From NCBI GenBank assembly GCA_020086605.1, contig JACBWW010000047.1, positions 2,556,363 to 2,620,362 of the forward strand: a stretch of 64,000 nt of DNA, in the 5' to 3' direction. The position numbers and the translations under genes are program-made. Below, piece by piece: positions 26,756-40,000 of this stretch (the stretch's first letter is position 1; each line of letters begins with the position of its first letter). The notes under the pieces were generated by a model, which was not told the origin of the DNA, searched no databases, and worked only from the letters and a program-made list of their open reading frames with translations. The DNA is from Lanius collurio. Its lineage: Eukaryota > Chordata > Aves > Passeriformes > Laniidae.

Positions 26756-26820
26756 CTCCGCCTTAATTAGTGTCACCGCAGTCAGATGCAATTTATGTTT
26801 AAATATACATGGGTAATAAG
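26756..26820. other. Candidate conserved noncoding element
   Basis: GCCTTAATTAGTGTCACCGC is followed by an ATGCAATTTATG segment and TTTAAATATACATGGG. The combination of a TAATTA homeodomain core, an octamer-like ATGCAAT and retained CpGs resembles known vertebrate intronic enhancers. The evidence is compositional only and no alignment was possible. Confidence 0.15.
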
Positions 26821-27239
26821 AAGACAGTCAAAGTGACTACTTTCAGACAACAGCAAAAAGGTGGAGGCTTCAAATCTTTCTGCTGGAAATCAAGAGAAAT
26901 TCTTAGCTGGAGAATGAATTGAGCTGCCAATAACAGAGTCTTTGCTGGGCTGGCGTCATCTTAGTAAAAACAGGCAAACAAAGCACAAAGTGACTGTACA
27001 GGATCATGTTTTGAGAGCATGAAAAAGCACAGAAATGTGCACCCAGTGTGCTAAATGTGAACATATGAGGGCATTTGTGCAAGGCAAGTCAGGCAGCCCA
27101 TGACACTCTGTGAAAAACTGCACACACGTGCGGACGTTGATTTTCACAAAGCTTCTTGTGGCTTTGCAGGAAGCCATCACCCATATCTCAGGAAAATAAA
27201 TGTTCTGTATGGACCAGCAAAGTACACTTATTTTCTGGC

Positions 27240-27251
27240 AAAAAAAAAAAA
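27240..27251. repeat. A12 homopolymer
   Basis: Twelve adenines follow TTTTCTGGC. No retrocopy body with matching target duplications was recognised upstream. Confidence 0.85.
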
Positions 27252-30200
27252 GAACATATCACAGCAGGCAGAGGGAACTCCAGGTGGTAATGCCTGGCCT
27301 GGAGGGAGTATGTTTGGAAATTGTTCTGATACACATGTGATGCAGCTAGAAAATCAAGTGTTTCAGACGACTTTCCAACAGTAAAACAGGCATTTTCTTA
27401 ACTAGGTAGACATGTGGGCGAACACTGGAAATGAAAGCAAATGGCTCCTGCCCAAGACTTGCCACAAATCCTGCCTGAGCAGAGCCCCACCTCCCAGAGC
27501 AAAGTCATATGCTCAGTAACGTACACCTCCCTCATCATTTACAAAATCTAAGCCATATTGTTGTAAAAATGTGTCTGAAAGTATGAAAACTGTTCCAGGG
27601 CTTCTGGCAGAGCCTGCAGATACATGGGCCAAAAATCTGCTTCCCAGCAGCACAAATCCACCCTGCTTGTCCCTGGCATCCCCATCCAGAGAAACAGAGA
27701 GCTGCCTCAATGCCCTGGTGCTGATGTTCAGCAGCCAAGGAAATAGAGATCACCATGCCATGAGCCTGCCAGCTTATCCTCACACCTGCTTCTGTCAGGT
27801 GCAGCTAGAGCACACCACCAGACTTATTTGCTCTTAAGCCTCTGCAAGATCTCTCACTTGACCATGACAGATTTCCATCAAACTTACATTTGACAAATTT
27901 GGTGTAATTAGGAGAACTGGTTGGTTATCAGTCTCTTTTCCACTGGTGGTGCTGCACGAGAGAAAACAGTGTTTGATGAACAGCTTTGGGTCCTGTTGTG
28001 TTACCTACATCAGGCTGAAAGACCTGTGGCTCTCCATATCCACAGGTCATTTGGACTCAGCAAAAACCTAAGAAAACCTCTCAAGCACACCTAAAGCTCA
28101 AACCACAGCCTTCTGTGAACATACTACTTGTCTGTAGTCATTAATGCAGGTAATAATCCTGTGCTTAAGAAAAGCACTACTTTTGGTTTAGCTGCCTTGG
28201 TTGTCCTCACTCATATTCCTAGAAAGGTACATTGGGCTTGAACTCAAAGCTAATTGTCCCTGTAGATTTGGTTCTGCATGGCCCCATTCCTCCTGGAAGG
28301 TGGCAGAAATCCCCCCATACATACCCCACCCACCACCCTCTGCAGATTTGCCTCTGGGGAGCTACAGGCACTTGCTGCAATTAATGGTTCTCAGTCACCT
28401 TTGTCTCTAGATGAAAGGAGGCAAATCTCTTCCACTGGTTTTTGAGGTAGTGGCAGCACCACCCAGAAAAATACAGGGCCTGTAAAACTCATCTGAGTGT
28501 GGCACCCCAGTCTAGGGGTGCAGAGGATGTCCCCACCTTGGGGAATGGGGTACTCTTTCCCTGCTCCAGCAGGAAACACCTCCCTAAGTCACACACATGC
28601 CATGCTGAATCCTTCCTCTCCCTCTCCTCTCTGCACCCACTGGTGCTGCATGATTAATATCACATCAAATTTGTCTTTGTACACTATCCCACCAATCTTT
28701 CTTTGTGTAATGTTCGTTTTACACCAGGTGACAGTTTTAGTGATTCCTCCTTTATTTGCATGTCCCCTTGAAGAAGCTTCATTTCTCCTTCTAATCAAGT
28801 CATTAATTTTCAAGAAAATCGTTCCCACCCTGAGATGGCTGGATTCTAATTTGTCTCTGTCACACAAATGACAAGTATCACCTCATTGTCATGCTGTGAT
28901 GTACCTCCACATACCTGTATTTGAGTAGGAAAAGCACCAAAATTATTTTTCCACAGCCACAACTGCTTTTCTCTGTCGCAGTTTGATTCTATCACGATCC
29001 TTCCTTCAGGTACTTTGTAGCACTATTATACAACTACTTGTATTTTATTTCAAAATACATCTTGTTTGTAATTTCCTTGTAATGGGAGAAGTAGAAATGA
29101 TGGTGGCAAAATTACTTTCTTTTTTATCTTCTTTGCATCCTGTTTACCAACAGAGCTGACCACCTGGGATGCCAGTGCACACTCCCCTGCTGTCAGACTG
29201 ATGCTTCTTTCCAAAAGTTCTTTCCATGATGCTGTCAGCACATGGATTTTCACATAACAAAAGCTGAATGCATAATGGTAAAAACAGAGTTTATGCAATC
29301 TGAAATCGCACCAGGCAGCTCCTCTTTTTCCTAGTATTCTTCCAATTACACCCCTTGCTTTTCCTAGATCTCTTTTTCTTGGATCCCAAACTGCCCCCAC
29401 TAATTCTGGGCCACCAGCCAGGAGAATCATGAAATGCTTTTAGGAAAGACAACCTGTGGTGTGGCTGGAAAGGACGATGGAGGACCCCACAGTTTGCAAC
29501 TCACACCTGCCTTCTTTTATCAAAACACCAAAACTACTGACTACATCTCAGCACTTGCACATCTCAGTCTTGAGTGTACCAGGAATATTTGGCAGAAAAC
29601 AAAGGCTGAGAGCCAGAATTGTGGCCACTGTGGCCACTGTATGATCCTTACTCTCATGTCCATGAAACTTGCTTCCAACAAAGACCACTGTGCCACCAAT
29701 GAGCCTGCCTGACCACAAACAGGGGCTTTTCCAGAGGAAAGATCTTCCTGATTTCCTGTGATTTTCTTCTGCCATTTACTACAAGGCACTAACTTCATAT
29801 TAAAATCAAAAAGCTGGCTTCTTATAGATCTTTAAGAACACTGATGGAATTCTTTCTCACCTCATGCTACTTCTCCTTGAGGAAATGTACTTGAGTCTCA
29901 GAACCACTCCTGAAATCATATTTGGAAAAAAGCTGGAGCTGCAACTCCTTCACTAGCTATTCCCAGCACACAGGATATTAGATATTAATAAATTTCAGTC
30001 CAACATAATTGAATAAATAAAATCTTTTTCTTGAAGATAGATTACTTTTGCTTCATTAAAGCATCAAGGTTGTACACAGACCCTTGAGGATTGTCCTGTC
30101 TTTTTGATTCCCTTTCTGTTGTGCTTACTGTACCACCTGGTGGAGAACACCACCAAAAGTGATGGGAAATCAGAGGTAGAATTATTCATAGAGGAACTGA

Positions 30201-31349
30201 AGACCTTGTAAGGGCTTCTTTTCTTATAACAGACAGTTCAGTAAACAATTTCTGCTGATGGGCCTGGACTACCTGGTTATATATTCACATGATACCCCAA
30301 GTTCACATGGTAAAACTGAGCACAGCACCTCAGGGAGAGGATTATTCACCAGGGAAGTAGCCTGGTCCTTGCCCTCAAGGTTTTCCCTGGCAATGCTGCT
30401 CCTCCCTTATCTGTCCTTCTCCCTTATCACCTTTCCTTCTGCCCTTGCTCTCCCAGAAGTGCCTCAGCAGCAGACTCAACCCTACAGCACATCCCTTTGC
30501 TCACACCTTTCCCCTCTTGGGAGCCAAAACCAGCCAGGGGAGGTGAGAGAAACCTGCAAAGAGCAGCATCTGAGCCAAAAGCTGCCAACCCCAGCCCTGT
30601 GGGGTGGGAGCACCCTTCCAGCAGCCCCCTTCCTTCGGGAGGGAATTCAAATAGCACTGGGCTGATTGCAGTGCTGGCAGGAGAAGGGCTCCCAATTCAG
30701 CAATTCCAGAAGTGCCTCTGCAAGTGTTCAGGTCTCTGAACACCCTGAACTGTGACTGAAAGGATTGATTTTGTGCACTGTCACCTCCCTCCCTCTCCCA
30801 CTCTTACAGGCTGTTGCTGAGTTGTGTGCAAACACTGGTCACATTTTTCCAACCTTATAATTGCAAAAATCAATGAAATTCTCAACCATAAAAAGGCAAA
30901 TTAGCAGCGGGGTTCCCCCAACACGTTTCATTGCTGCTGAAAACACCAGAATAGATAAAATGAATCATTGCATTTGGGCACCATTTCAAAGCCCAATTTC
31001 AGGGAAGAAATTAATTAAATACCTATTTTAACCTCAGAATTAAACTGACAACAAAAGTTGTGGTTCGCATTTCCACTGCGAAATTCTCCAAATGCATTTC
31101 AGTGTTTGATTTGAGAGGCAATGCAGGAGATGTAAAGCATGTGTGCAGGGGGAAAGCACGTGTACTTTTTCATCATCCTGAAATAAAACCTCTGCAAGTG
31201 ACAGCTCAAAGAACCTATTTCTAGATCTGGAGGTAATGCCATTATTTGAAAAAGTTCGGTTGGACTTGGAAAAAAAAGCAAATGTATGAACTTAGAGGAT
31301 TTTTTTTTTTCCCCCAGCTGGGAGAAATAGCTACAACTCTTATAAAGTC

Positions 31350-31362
31350 ATATATATATATA
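31350..31362. repeat. Short AT dinucleotide tract
   Basis: Six and a half AT units are followed, after a short interruption, by another TATATA. It is a simple repeat. Confidence 0.85.
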
Positions 31363-34300
31363 GTAAGATATATACATAAAGTAAGAAATAATGTGAAGCA
31401 ATATCAAGCAACGCTATCCAGCAAAAATTCAGATTCATTTTGTTTGATGAATTCATCTTGTTGGTCCCCAGACAAAAAAAATCAACTTTTCATTCAGTTC
31501 TAATTTTCTCAGCCAGGCTCCTGATGTTACAGACACACAGCAAACTCACCACAAATAGATCACCTTGCAAAGAGCAGACCTGGAGCACCCAACAGACCTG
31601 AAGCCTTTGCTCTGGTGTAAAAGCAAACAGAAAGAGAGATTTCCATGTTTTGCATTTTGTAAGAAAGAAGCTTAACTGAAACCTCAGGCATCTTCTCTTC
31701 CTTTCCCATCACCTATTGCCAGATCACTTGATTCTGAAGGAATCTGTAGCTCAGGGGAAAGCACCCCCTGGCAACACTTTTAATTTTGGGTATTTTCTGG
31801 GTGTAACAATATCTGCCAATTTTGCCTTCAGTCTTCAGGTCTGTGTCTCCAGATCACTGTGACCTGCTGTGTGTTAGAGCAGCCTCACCACCTGCCAAGG
31901 GATGGATGTGAGAAGCCAGCACCTCACCTGGGGCCAAATTTCGTGCTGAATTCAAGCTCACACTTGAGCCCCACCCGCTCAAATTCACCTCTGCCTCTGG
32001 AGCAACACTGGTGAGATCCCAATTTCGAGTGCCCTGAATTCAAGAGGTCTCAAACATACAAGAAAAGAGAGAAAGCTCCTCAAAGGGAAGACTCACAGAT
32101 CCAAAATCATCACCAGGGAAGGAGTTCACAGATAACTGAATACCAGTATCTCAATACCAGAAATCCAAAGATGTGGGAATGTGCCAAAACGAGGCAGAAA
32201 ACAAAAGCCAGTGGAGGAACACATGATAAAGCAAAATGGCAGCATGGTTTCAAGGTCAGGAAGGCATAAGGCACCACAAGTCTGAAGTGAGAGCATTTTC
32301 AGCACTGCTTTTGAAGTCTTTAATTTAGAGGCCTGGCAATCAGCAAGAGCAACAGGGTTTCTCTTTGTGTTTTAAACAACATCGGCTAAATTAACCTCTC
32401 TGTAAGAATTTACACCTAATTTTAAAACTTCCAAGCCTTTCTCAATGTACTTAAGGACCAGGCAGGCATTTAATCACTGCCTGATTTCAGGTAGCCAAAG
32501 AGCTGAGTGCCACAGATTGAAGCGTTGCTTACCTGGAAATACATTTTGACATGAAGCACACCAAAATATGGATTTTTAATCCTGTATTTAAAGTATGTGC
32601 TTCACAGGGTCAGATCTTAGAGAGTTATACAGATATAAGCATTTTCCAAATGTGATGGAAAATCTCAGCAAAAGAAAGACCTCTGAGAGAATCTGGGTAT
32701 CAACACATTCCTGAAATAAAAAAAGAATAAAACCAACCAACCAAACAAAAATCAGCCTTACAACATTAAGTCTTACTCCCTTTTAGGAAAGCAACAGAAT
32801 TAAGTAAATTCCTGGAAATATCCATTTGCTGAAACTAGTGAAAAACCCAAAAAGACCCAAAATGTATCCCTCAGAAAAAATCCTCCTTGAATAAAAGCCA
32901 CAGCATCTTATGTTCAGGTCAGTAAGACATTTCTTGGGGATTAATGTTATGTTTTACTGTGTGTTGTGTCAGTTCCCTCCTGCATATCATATGCACAGCA
33001 TTGCTGCAAACATCAGATAAGTAGGATCCCCCCTATTTTATTTTAACTTCAGTTTGTCTGGTAAGTGGATAGAATAAGCAGTTTTTCCTCCACTGAGGAT
33101 AATAATAAGAATACAAAAGTTTTCATCTTTGCTTGTGTCTGCATTTATGGTTTTTTACTTGCTTTTGGGATCGCACAGCAGTAACACTGCCTGAGATGAA
33201 GTTGCAAGTCCTTTGTTGTGGGTCATGATTGATTTTTAACTCCACCACCTTCCAAATTCTCACGCCCTAAAGCCACAGCTTTTATGTTTTTTCTCTCTTC
33301 CTCAGTAGAAGTCGTCTGGGGGAGAGAGTAAGGACTGGATTGAGATTGATCATCCTCTCAGTGGCATTTGAAGATTCAAGCTGTGCCTTATCACCAGGCA
33401 CAGCAGGGAGGACGAAGCAGCAGCAGCTTTGCAGACGTCAGCGGGGGCTACCTGTTCAGCTATTGAGCTTCCAAGGGGCTTAAATGGCTTCTGAGCACCA
33501 CTCATTAGCAGAGCAAGTACCCTCCACTGCAGTCCCTCTGGAGTCAAATAAAACCAACAACTCAAGGAGACATGGAGCAGCACTTGCTGACTCTCACCTG
33601 TTTAGGAGGGGATGTGAAAAGGAAAAGAACAGACAATTGAGATTGCTTTGTTGCTCAGACAAGGTTACCAAAATGATTTGGGGATACTGAGAATGCAAAA
33701 AATGCTGGGTTTGGCTTTAAAGGAAGACTGGACACCAAATATGCTCAAATAAGGTAATAAGCTTTTACAAACTTGCTCCCAAACTAAAAATTGCACATTA
33801 TTTTCTGTGTTTCCAACTGAGGGAGAAAAGATCTTTTTCATGTAGTTAGGAATGGGCAATGCCTGAAGCCAATCACGCTGAACTGTCTGGTCGATTGGGT
33901 CAGACACCTTGACCCCAAGTCACACAGAGGTGAGCTGCCCTTCCCAGACACTGCTGAGAGTCTTTGGGGAGATGGACTGAGAACAAGTACAATACAAAGT
34001 GCACAAAAACTTTCTACTATGAGTTTGCTTCACATTATTTCCTCATAAATCACAGCTCCCACCGCCTGTCCTGTAACTTCATTAAGCAAAAGGCTCTGTC
34101 TAGCTGGCAGATGTCCACTGTGAACTGCCAGAGCCAGGGTTCCAGTGCTAGTCTTGAATAAACTGTACATCTCCCATCTCTCTTGGACTTGAAAACAAAA
34201 TGCTCCTGCACCATTTATAGTCAAGGATACAGTTTACAGTCAGCAACAATAATTCTGCAGCCTCCAAGTCAGAGACACGAGAAAATAGTATCTCACTCAT

Positions 34301-36306
34301 CTCTGCATCAAGGACAGAAGTCAATTTGTTTTGGAACAGCATGTATTTTCATTTGGGGAATGTAACAAAGGTGAGCACCCTTGAACCGTCATGAACAAAC
34401 CCCTTCCATTTTGAAATTCAGATTCAGACAAAACCCAAAGTGCAAGACTGCAGTATCTGCTGAATGATCCTGAAGTTCACACAGACTCCATAAGAGTAGG
34501 AATATCTCAGCCTGTGGCTCCTTGAGCTGGTACCTTGGTGAAACAGAGTAGACAGAGGCAGTCAGCACTAAAGCTAAAGAGGCTGTTTGGGTGGTCACAG
34601 AAATGCATGTAAAGCAGTAAGACAAACCAGGGAATTCTGCAGCAAAATACTCTTAGAAAACTTCCCATCAGAAAATCAGAACAGCAAGTCTAGAGGATGC
34701 CTGGGTGGCCACAGAGCCCTTCTCTCTGCCAGGCCACATAATCTTACCTAATATACTTTAAAATTCTCTCTGTACTTTCACATACTGCCAAAGACTGTGA
34801 TGACTATTGGATATGGGCTTGTTTTATGGCCACACAACTTCCTGAGGCCACCAAGCCCCTGGTCAAAATTAACAGTTATGCCCATGTGTCTCTGCTGGAA
34901 TCCTGCCACTTTCTTTTGCTGTCTCCTTTGTCCCCATTTACTTGTTGCTGTCCAAATACTACCTGCGAGATCCTGAGGACTTGTGCTTTATCTACATTAT
35001 TTGCATAGCACCTGTGACACCTTCAATCAGATTTCAATGTTCCACAGCCTTAGAGGAACGGTAACCAAACTGCTTCTCTTCCTTCTGTACATGGGAAGGA
35101 GAAGGCTGCCTGTTCTTCCCTTCCCCACACTCCCATGCCTTTTCCACAGCTGACTTCCTACCAGTGTGAAAATAACTTTCTCCTGTGTTTCTCCTTCCTG
35201 CATTTTGTACAGGTGACTCATTACTGCAGGTCATACACAACAGCTAAGGACAAAAGGTGTCACATGCTTTTCACTGATGGGGCATGACAGCATCCCTCAC
35301 CTCTCTGCAGCCACCCCAGCTGAACACACAGCATGACAATCTCTTCTACAGGGTCAAGACCAGCTCCCTGCTTGAGGTGGGCAACAGCAGCAGACCAGCA
35401 GCAGGCTGTGCACCCAGCCCCACATGCCCAAGTGCCCCCTGATGACTTTAGGGTCCATCAAGATACGCAATGACAGGTTTGTGGTCCAAAATAATGCAGA
35501 ACAACTCAATTTTTCCTCTCTATTTTCAAATAGCTTAGTATTTAATAGCTTCAAATCCACAATAATTAAATTAAATGCTGATATGGCATTCAGTGACAGC
35601 CCTATCCAGGGTCCCCATCAAGGTTTAGACAAGGCTGTGGATGCAAAAAGGGCTAAAGCAGAGAAATTCTTCAGCTTTCCCTCACAAGTATGTGGGAAAC
35701 TCTTCTTTCACATGCAGCCTAAGGAAAACAGATAGGATGTTAAGTAAACTACTTTTCTGTCCTTGCACCTGTTGTTGTTCATGGTACTGTTTTGAGAACA
35801 CTAAGATATGTTTTCAATATGGGTGTCTTACCATCTGACCTGTCACCTTTGAGAGGTGGTGGGTCAAGAGGCCAATCATGAATTTACTCTAGTGAACTTT
35901 GTTATAAAAGGGAGATTTTTCATTAAACTTGGCTTTGGCCGTTCATTCCTGACCTGAGTCTGCAGTCTCTTTTTCGCCGCTGTCTGGGGTCCACAGTGAC
36001 ACAAGGCAAGTTCAGCCTGCCCAAACAGCTCATCTGATTCTTTCCTTTCTATCCACTGAAAACCAGAAAAATTAATCCCAGCTAAAAACCATTTGGGTAA
36101 ATGTAACCAAGATGTCTCAGCATAGCTGCATGTGGCTCCCAGTGCAGCCTGGTGCAACGCTGTCACAGCTAATACCTGAAATGCTTCCACACTAGGCCAG
36201 GATTTTTCCAGGCTGGAACCTTTTTGGGGAGTAAGAAGGGTGGGGAATCTCACCCGTATAGCTGACATTCACTGCTATTTACCCAAACCACCTCTCTTCA
36301 CCATTC

Positions 36307-36311
36307 ACTGC
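36307..36311. repeat. Left target-site duplication (ACTGC)
   Basis: ACTGC lies immediately before the TG start of the LTR and is matched exactly by the 5 bp after its CA end. A 5 bp duplication is usual for ERVL-type and some class I elements, whereas class II (ERVK-like) elements usually make 6 bp. Confidence 0.88.
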
Positions 36312-37009
36312 TGTTATAAATAAGGGACCAGATTATCAATTTAACAATTATCCATTTATTTTGTACTACATTGTAGCTTTGTTTGAATGTAATTTTGTGC
36401 TTTGTTGTAGCTTTGTAAGTTAGGATTTCTCTTGCAGTTTAAGAAAGAAACCCCCACTTAGTTGTGAAGAAACCGACCTCTTATCAGGGCTTGCATTTAC
36501 AACCCCCTCCTTACCCCTTTCGAAGCTGGCCTGCCTGGAGAGTAGTAGATAAAGAAAAAAGACAGAAAGAAAAAAAAGAGAAGAAAAGGGGCTGAATATG
36601 CAAACTAGAGCCGAAAAGACCCTTGGGAGTAAAAAATCCCTAGAAAATAATAATTTAAAAACGAGCCAACAAACTTTTAAGAAAAATGAACCAGGTTGCT
36701 CTATCGGCAACTACTACCTGGCCAGCTTTTGAGTTTCTTCAAGTAGTCACCCTGATGAGAAAGTCTGTTGGAGCCACTGCCCTGAGGACGGCGAATCAGC
36801 ACCATCCCCTCCGTATCCACCTTCGTGCACAGCCACGGCCCGTGAGGAACACTCGAGGGCCCGGCTCTATCACAGGGAGTGGCAGAGCCGAAGTTCCTCC
36901 TCCTCCAAGTCGAAGCTGGGGCAACGAAGCTGGGCAGGGCCCCCACCCGAGCTGATCACTTTTAATAAAGGCTTAAAAAGGACCATCAGTCCTGCCCTTT
37001 TTTATTTCA
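36312..37009 (+). mobile_element. Solo LTR of an endogenous retrovirus (698 bp)
   Basis: The element begins TGTTATAAATAAGG and ends CTTTTTTATTTCA, so it has the TG...CA termini of an LTR. Its ends form an imperfect inverted repeat: TGTTATAAATAAG at the start, and TGAAATAAAAAAG as the reverse complement of the end. It is flanked by 5 bp direct duplications ACTGC. A GC-rich segment (about 36.77-36.95 kb) is followed by AATAAA 40 nt before the end, as in U3/R/U5 organisation. No second LTR, primer-binding site or gag, pol or env reading follows, so this is a solo LTR left by LTR-LTR recombination. It lies antisense to ERBB4. The 89-codon ORF inside it (36686-36955) is not a known retroviral protein. 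The 5 bp duplication favours an ERVL-like or class I family, but the family is not identified with certainty. Confidence 0.88.
36964..36969 (+). terminator. LTR polyadenylation signal AATAAA
   Basis: AATAAA follows GAGCTGATCACTTTT and precedes GGCTTAAAAAGG. Its place 40 nt from the LTR 3' end fits the R region of a retroviral LTR. On the ERBB4 strand it is inverted and so would not act on that transcript. Confidence 0.7.
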
Positions 37010-37014
37010 ACTGC
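37010..37014. repeat. Right target-site duplication (ACTGC)
   Basis: This is an exact copy of the 5 bp at 36307-36311, directly after the CA terminus of the LTR. The match fixes both LTR ends to the base. Confidence 0.88.
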
Positions 37015-40000
37015 AATAATGGAAAACTACACAAATCACCTCTACTTGAGCTAGAAGAAAACAAACCAACAACAAAAGCGAGTGACAGGCCACAGCCAAG
37101 CAAATCACTTGGAGCCAAAGGATGCATTTCTGGGGGAGCCTCTGGGAACTCCCTGGGGCAGCCAGCCCCAGCCTGTGGTGCCTCCATCAATGCAGAGGAT
37201 GGAGGCTCAGCTCTGAAGGAGGCAGGCACGAGTGGCTGTGCCTTCCATGTGCACGGCAGCTGGCAGAGAGGGGGAGCAGCAGGGAGATGTCTGAAGCCTT
37301 TCCCTGATAGCTGGGCAGATAAAAGACGACAACTACAAAGCGTGCAGCCTGAGCAGTGAAGGTTAAATATGGGCTCCCACTGCCATCATTTATCCCCTGA
37401 AACAGCTGGGAAACTTCTGAAGTAGTTAATATATCACGGGAAGAGGAAGTGAGACTGACTGTATAAACACACCTCGGGGCCTGCTACTGTTCCCATTCCT
37501 GCCTCTCGCCCAGAAGGGCTCTGCTCTTTGCCAGACTCCTGTGCAGGACTGAATGCTGCAGGAAGGCAAGAACTGGAGTGAAATGCATCCTAAAAATTAC
37601 TCGCAAGAGCTTTTTCAGGGACATTTATGTGGTGATTTTGGGAGGAGCTGGGGCCATCGCCTGCTCGAGCCCCCATTTTCTGTCCCACTGCAAGCTGCCT
37701 CTGTCCCAGCAGCTCTCACAGATGCAGAACAGGACACAGTTGTGCATTAAACAGGAGGAAAAACACCATCCTATTCCAGTAAGGTTCAATTTGCAAAAGG
37801 CAACATGGATAAAATCAAATGGTAAGGAATACATTCGATTTCACAGCAGACACAGGTGAAAAATTACCAAGAGTTGATCTCCCAGGGGGCAGAATATGTC
37901 ACAGAGAAGTGTGCTGAGGCTAGAAATATACTAGAAAAGTTTTAGGGGTACAAGAATCTGAGACAACTGAAATACCCTTTTTTGGTGTTACCATCATAAT
38001 GTCTACAATGAAAGGGGGGGCAAAGCTTCAGAGCAGCTCTCACTTCAGCTTTGCATGAGAGGAGCAATAACTCCTGCAAGCTGGAGCTGGGGACTCAAAC
38101 ACTGAAGTAAAACCAGTTTTATGTCCTTTGGGAAGGAAGCCTGGTAAAACTATTGAAAACTATCTATTTTATTTCATACCATAGTCTACAGGAGGTATCC
38201 AGTATCAGCAAAAATGCCCATCCCAATCTCACTTTTGTGGGGTTTCTTGTACCCCGTAAACTTTTTGTTGAGTAGTTTGAGAACGAGTGAGTCCACGGGT
38301 TCATTTGACCAAAGCGCTTTCTAGAGACAGAATACATGGTAGTAATTTATTTAAGAGAAGCAAAAGCAAATCAAATGATGTCTGGAGATGCCAGAGCTCT
38401 CTGTCTGTGCAGTCCCTTGCCCTGGGCAGCTCCCAAGCAGCACAAACCACACAGACTTAAGCAAGCAGGTCTGTATCCACGTCAGCTCTCTTGAGGGCAA
38501 ACTGGCAATTTGACTTGCCCAGAAGAAATGCCTGAAGCAATTCAGGCTAAAAAAAAAAACATGCTATGGCAAGGTTCAAAGTACTTGAAACGAGCAGAAA
38601 CGTCCCTCCAACCTTAACAACCACTGTCACTGTTATCTTTGGGAATAAAATGTAATGCAAATGGTAACACAACGTATCACGATGAGGGTGCGTCAGACAG
38701 ATGCCTCTGAATTGAAGAAATGGTGATAATTACAGTGCATAAGCAAAAAAAATTGGTTTTACTGTTCAGAAATCTTCTTCCCTTTTATATGGGGGAATGT
38801 AGCATCTGCTCCTAATATAATGCACCAATAATTGAAGCATATAGTGTATACTCACGGGAACCATAAGGCTGTTTTATTTATTCTTGGCCAATTGCGAGGA
38901 TAAACAGATTTCACCAAAAGCGGTGCATATGGAATCCTCTCTTCATGGAGAGCCCATCTATTTCTGCAGGGAGACTGAAATGCAAGAGTCTCACTCGTGA
39001 ATGCTAATGGAACTAGCACAAAATGAGGTAGTACCATCAAGTTTGACCTTGAATCCTTCCCTCTGTGTCGAGGAGTGCCATCCAGGTTAGAAAGTACCTC
39101 TGGAGGGAATGGTTTTTAAGGGGAGTTCAAGCTCACTGAAACAAAAAATGAAGCTGCAAAGTCCAAAACTACGACAGGCGCTTGCTTGAAACATTAGCAG
39201 AGGGATCTAGATTAAAGGTAAACAAGCAAAGAGTGAATACAACTCCCATTCCCTGCCACACCTCCTTATGCACAAATAACACATCCACAGACTGCCTGAC
39301 CTTTACTACAGATGACCCAGGGAAAAAAGAAACAACAAACAAATTACAAATAGGTAACAAATATCCACACACAAAAATAACTGCAAGTTCCTAAAGCCTG
39401 GCAGGTGGTCAGGACCACAGACGACCAGTTAGCACTCTTCTTCATGAATTTATCTTGCACGCAGGTGTTTCATTTTGGATTTGACAGCCAGCCAAAAGCA
39501 GACATATTTCGGGGGCTTCCCTCACAGTTGCTGTTTGGAGAGACTGGAATGGAGTGCTCTCCGTGTCAACCTGCACTCATTACAATCATCCTCCTTCCTA
39601 ATGGTTTTAGTGTTGCAGCCAGATAGCTCACTTTGCACTCTTGCAAGGTGATTATAAACAAATCAGCCTGCCAAGGTGCCCAGATCTTTTGGAAAATAAC
39701 CCTAACACAGTATTTGCTCCTTCTCCTCGCTCTGCTAAGTTAAATCCAGCTGCCTTCATCATTTAGGGAGAGCTGAAGATGATGACAGGAACTCCATCAA
39801 GTTCAACCTTTTGATTAACTCCAGAACATAACATTTAGCTTCTGGTGCAGTTTGTAAGCAGAGAGGAAAGTGACAACATTGCCTAGGAAGATGCTAGATA
39901 AAAAAGCCCTAAAAAACAACATTTCCATTGACTCCATAAAAGAGCTGTTTGGCTTTGCACAATCTTGAACTCCACTGAGTGCAGTGAATTGAAATCTGTG

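Noticed and set aside
29619..29640. 9 bp tandem TGGCCACTG repeat
   Set aside because: Only about two copies; too short to be meaningful.
36271..36275. An earlier ACTGC as the left target duplication
   Set aside because: It is followed by TATTT, not TG, so it cannot define an LTR start. The copy at 36307-36311 is followed by TGTT and pairs with the right duplication.
36686..36955. ORFs within the LTR
   Set aside because: They lie in the GC-rich part of the solo LTR, and neither strand resembles a known retroviral protein.
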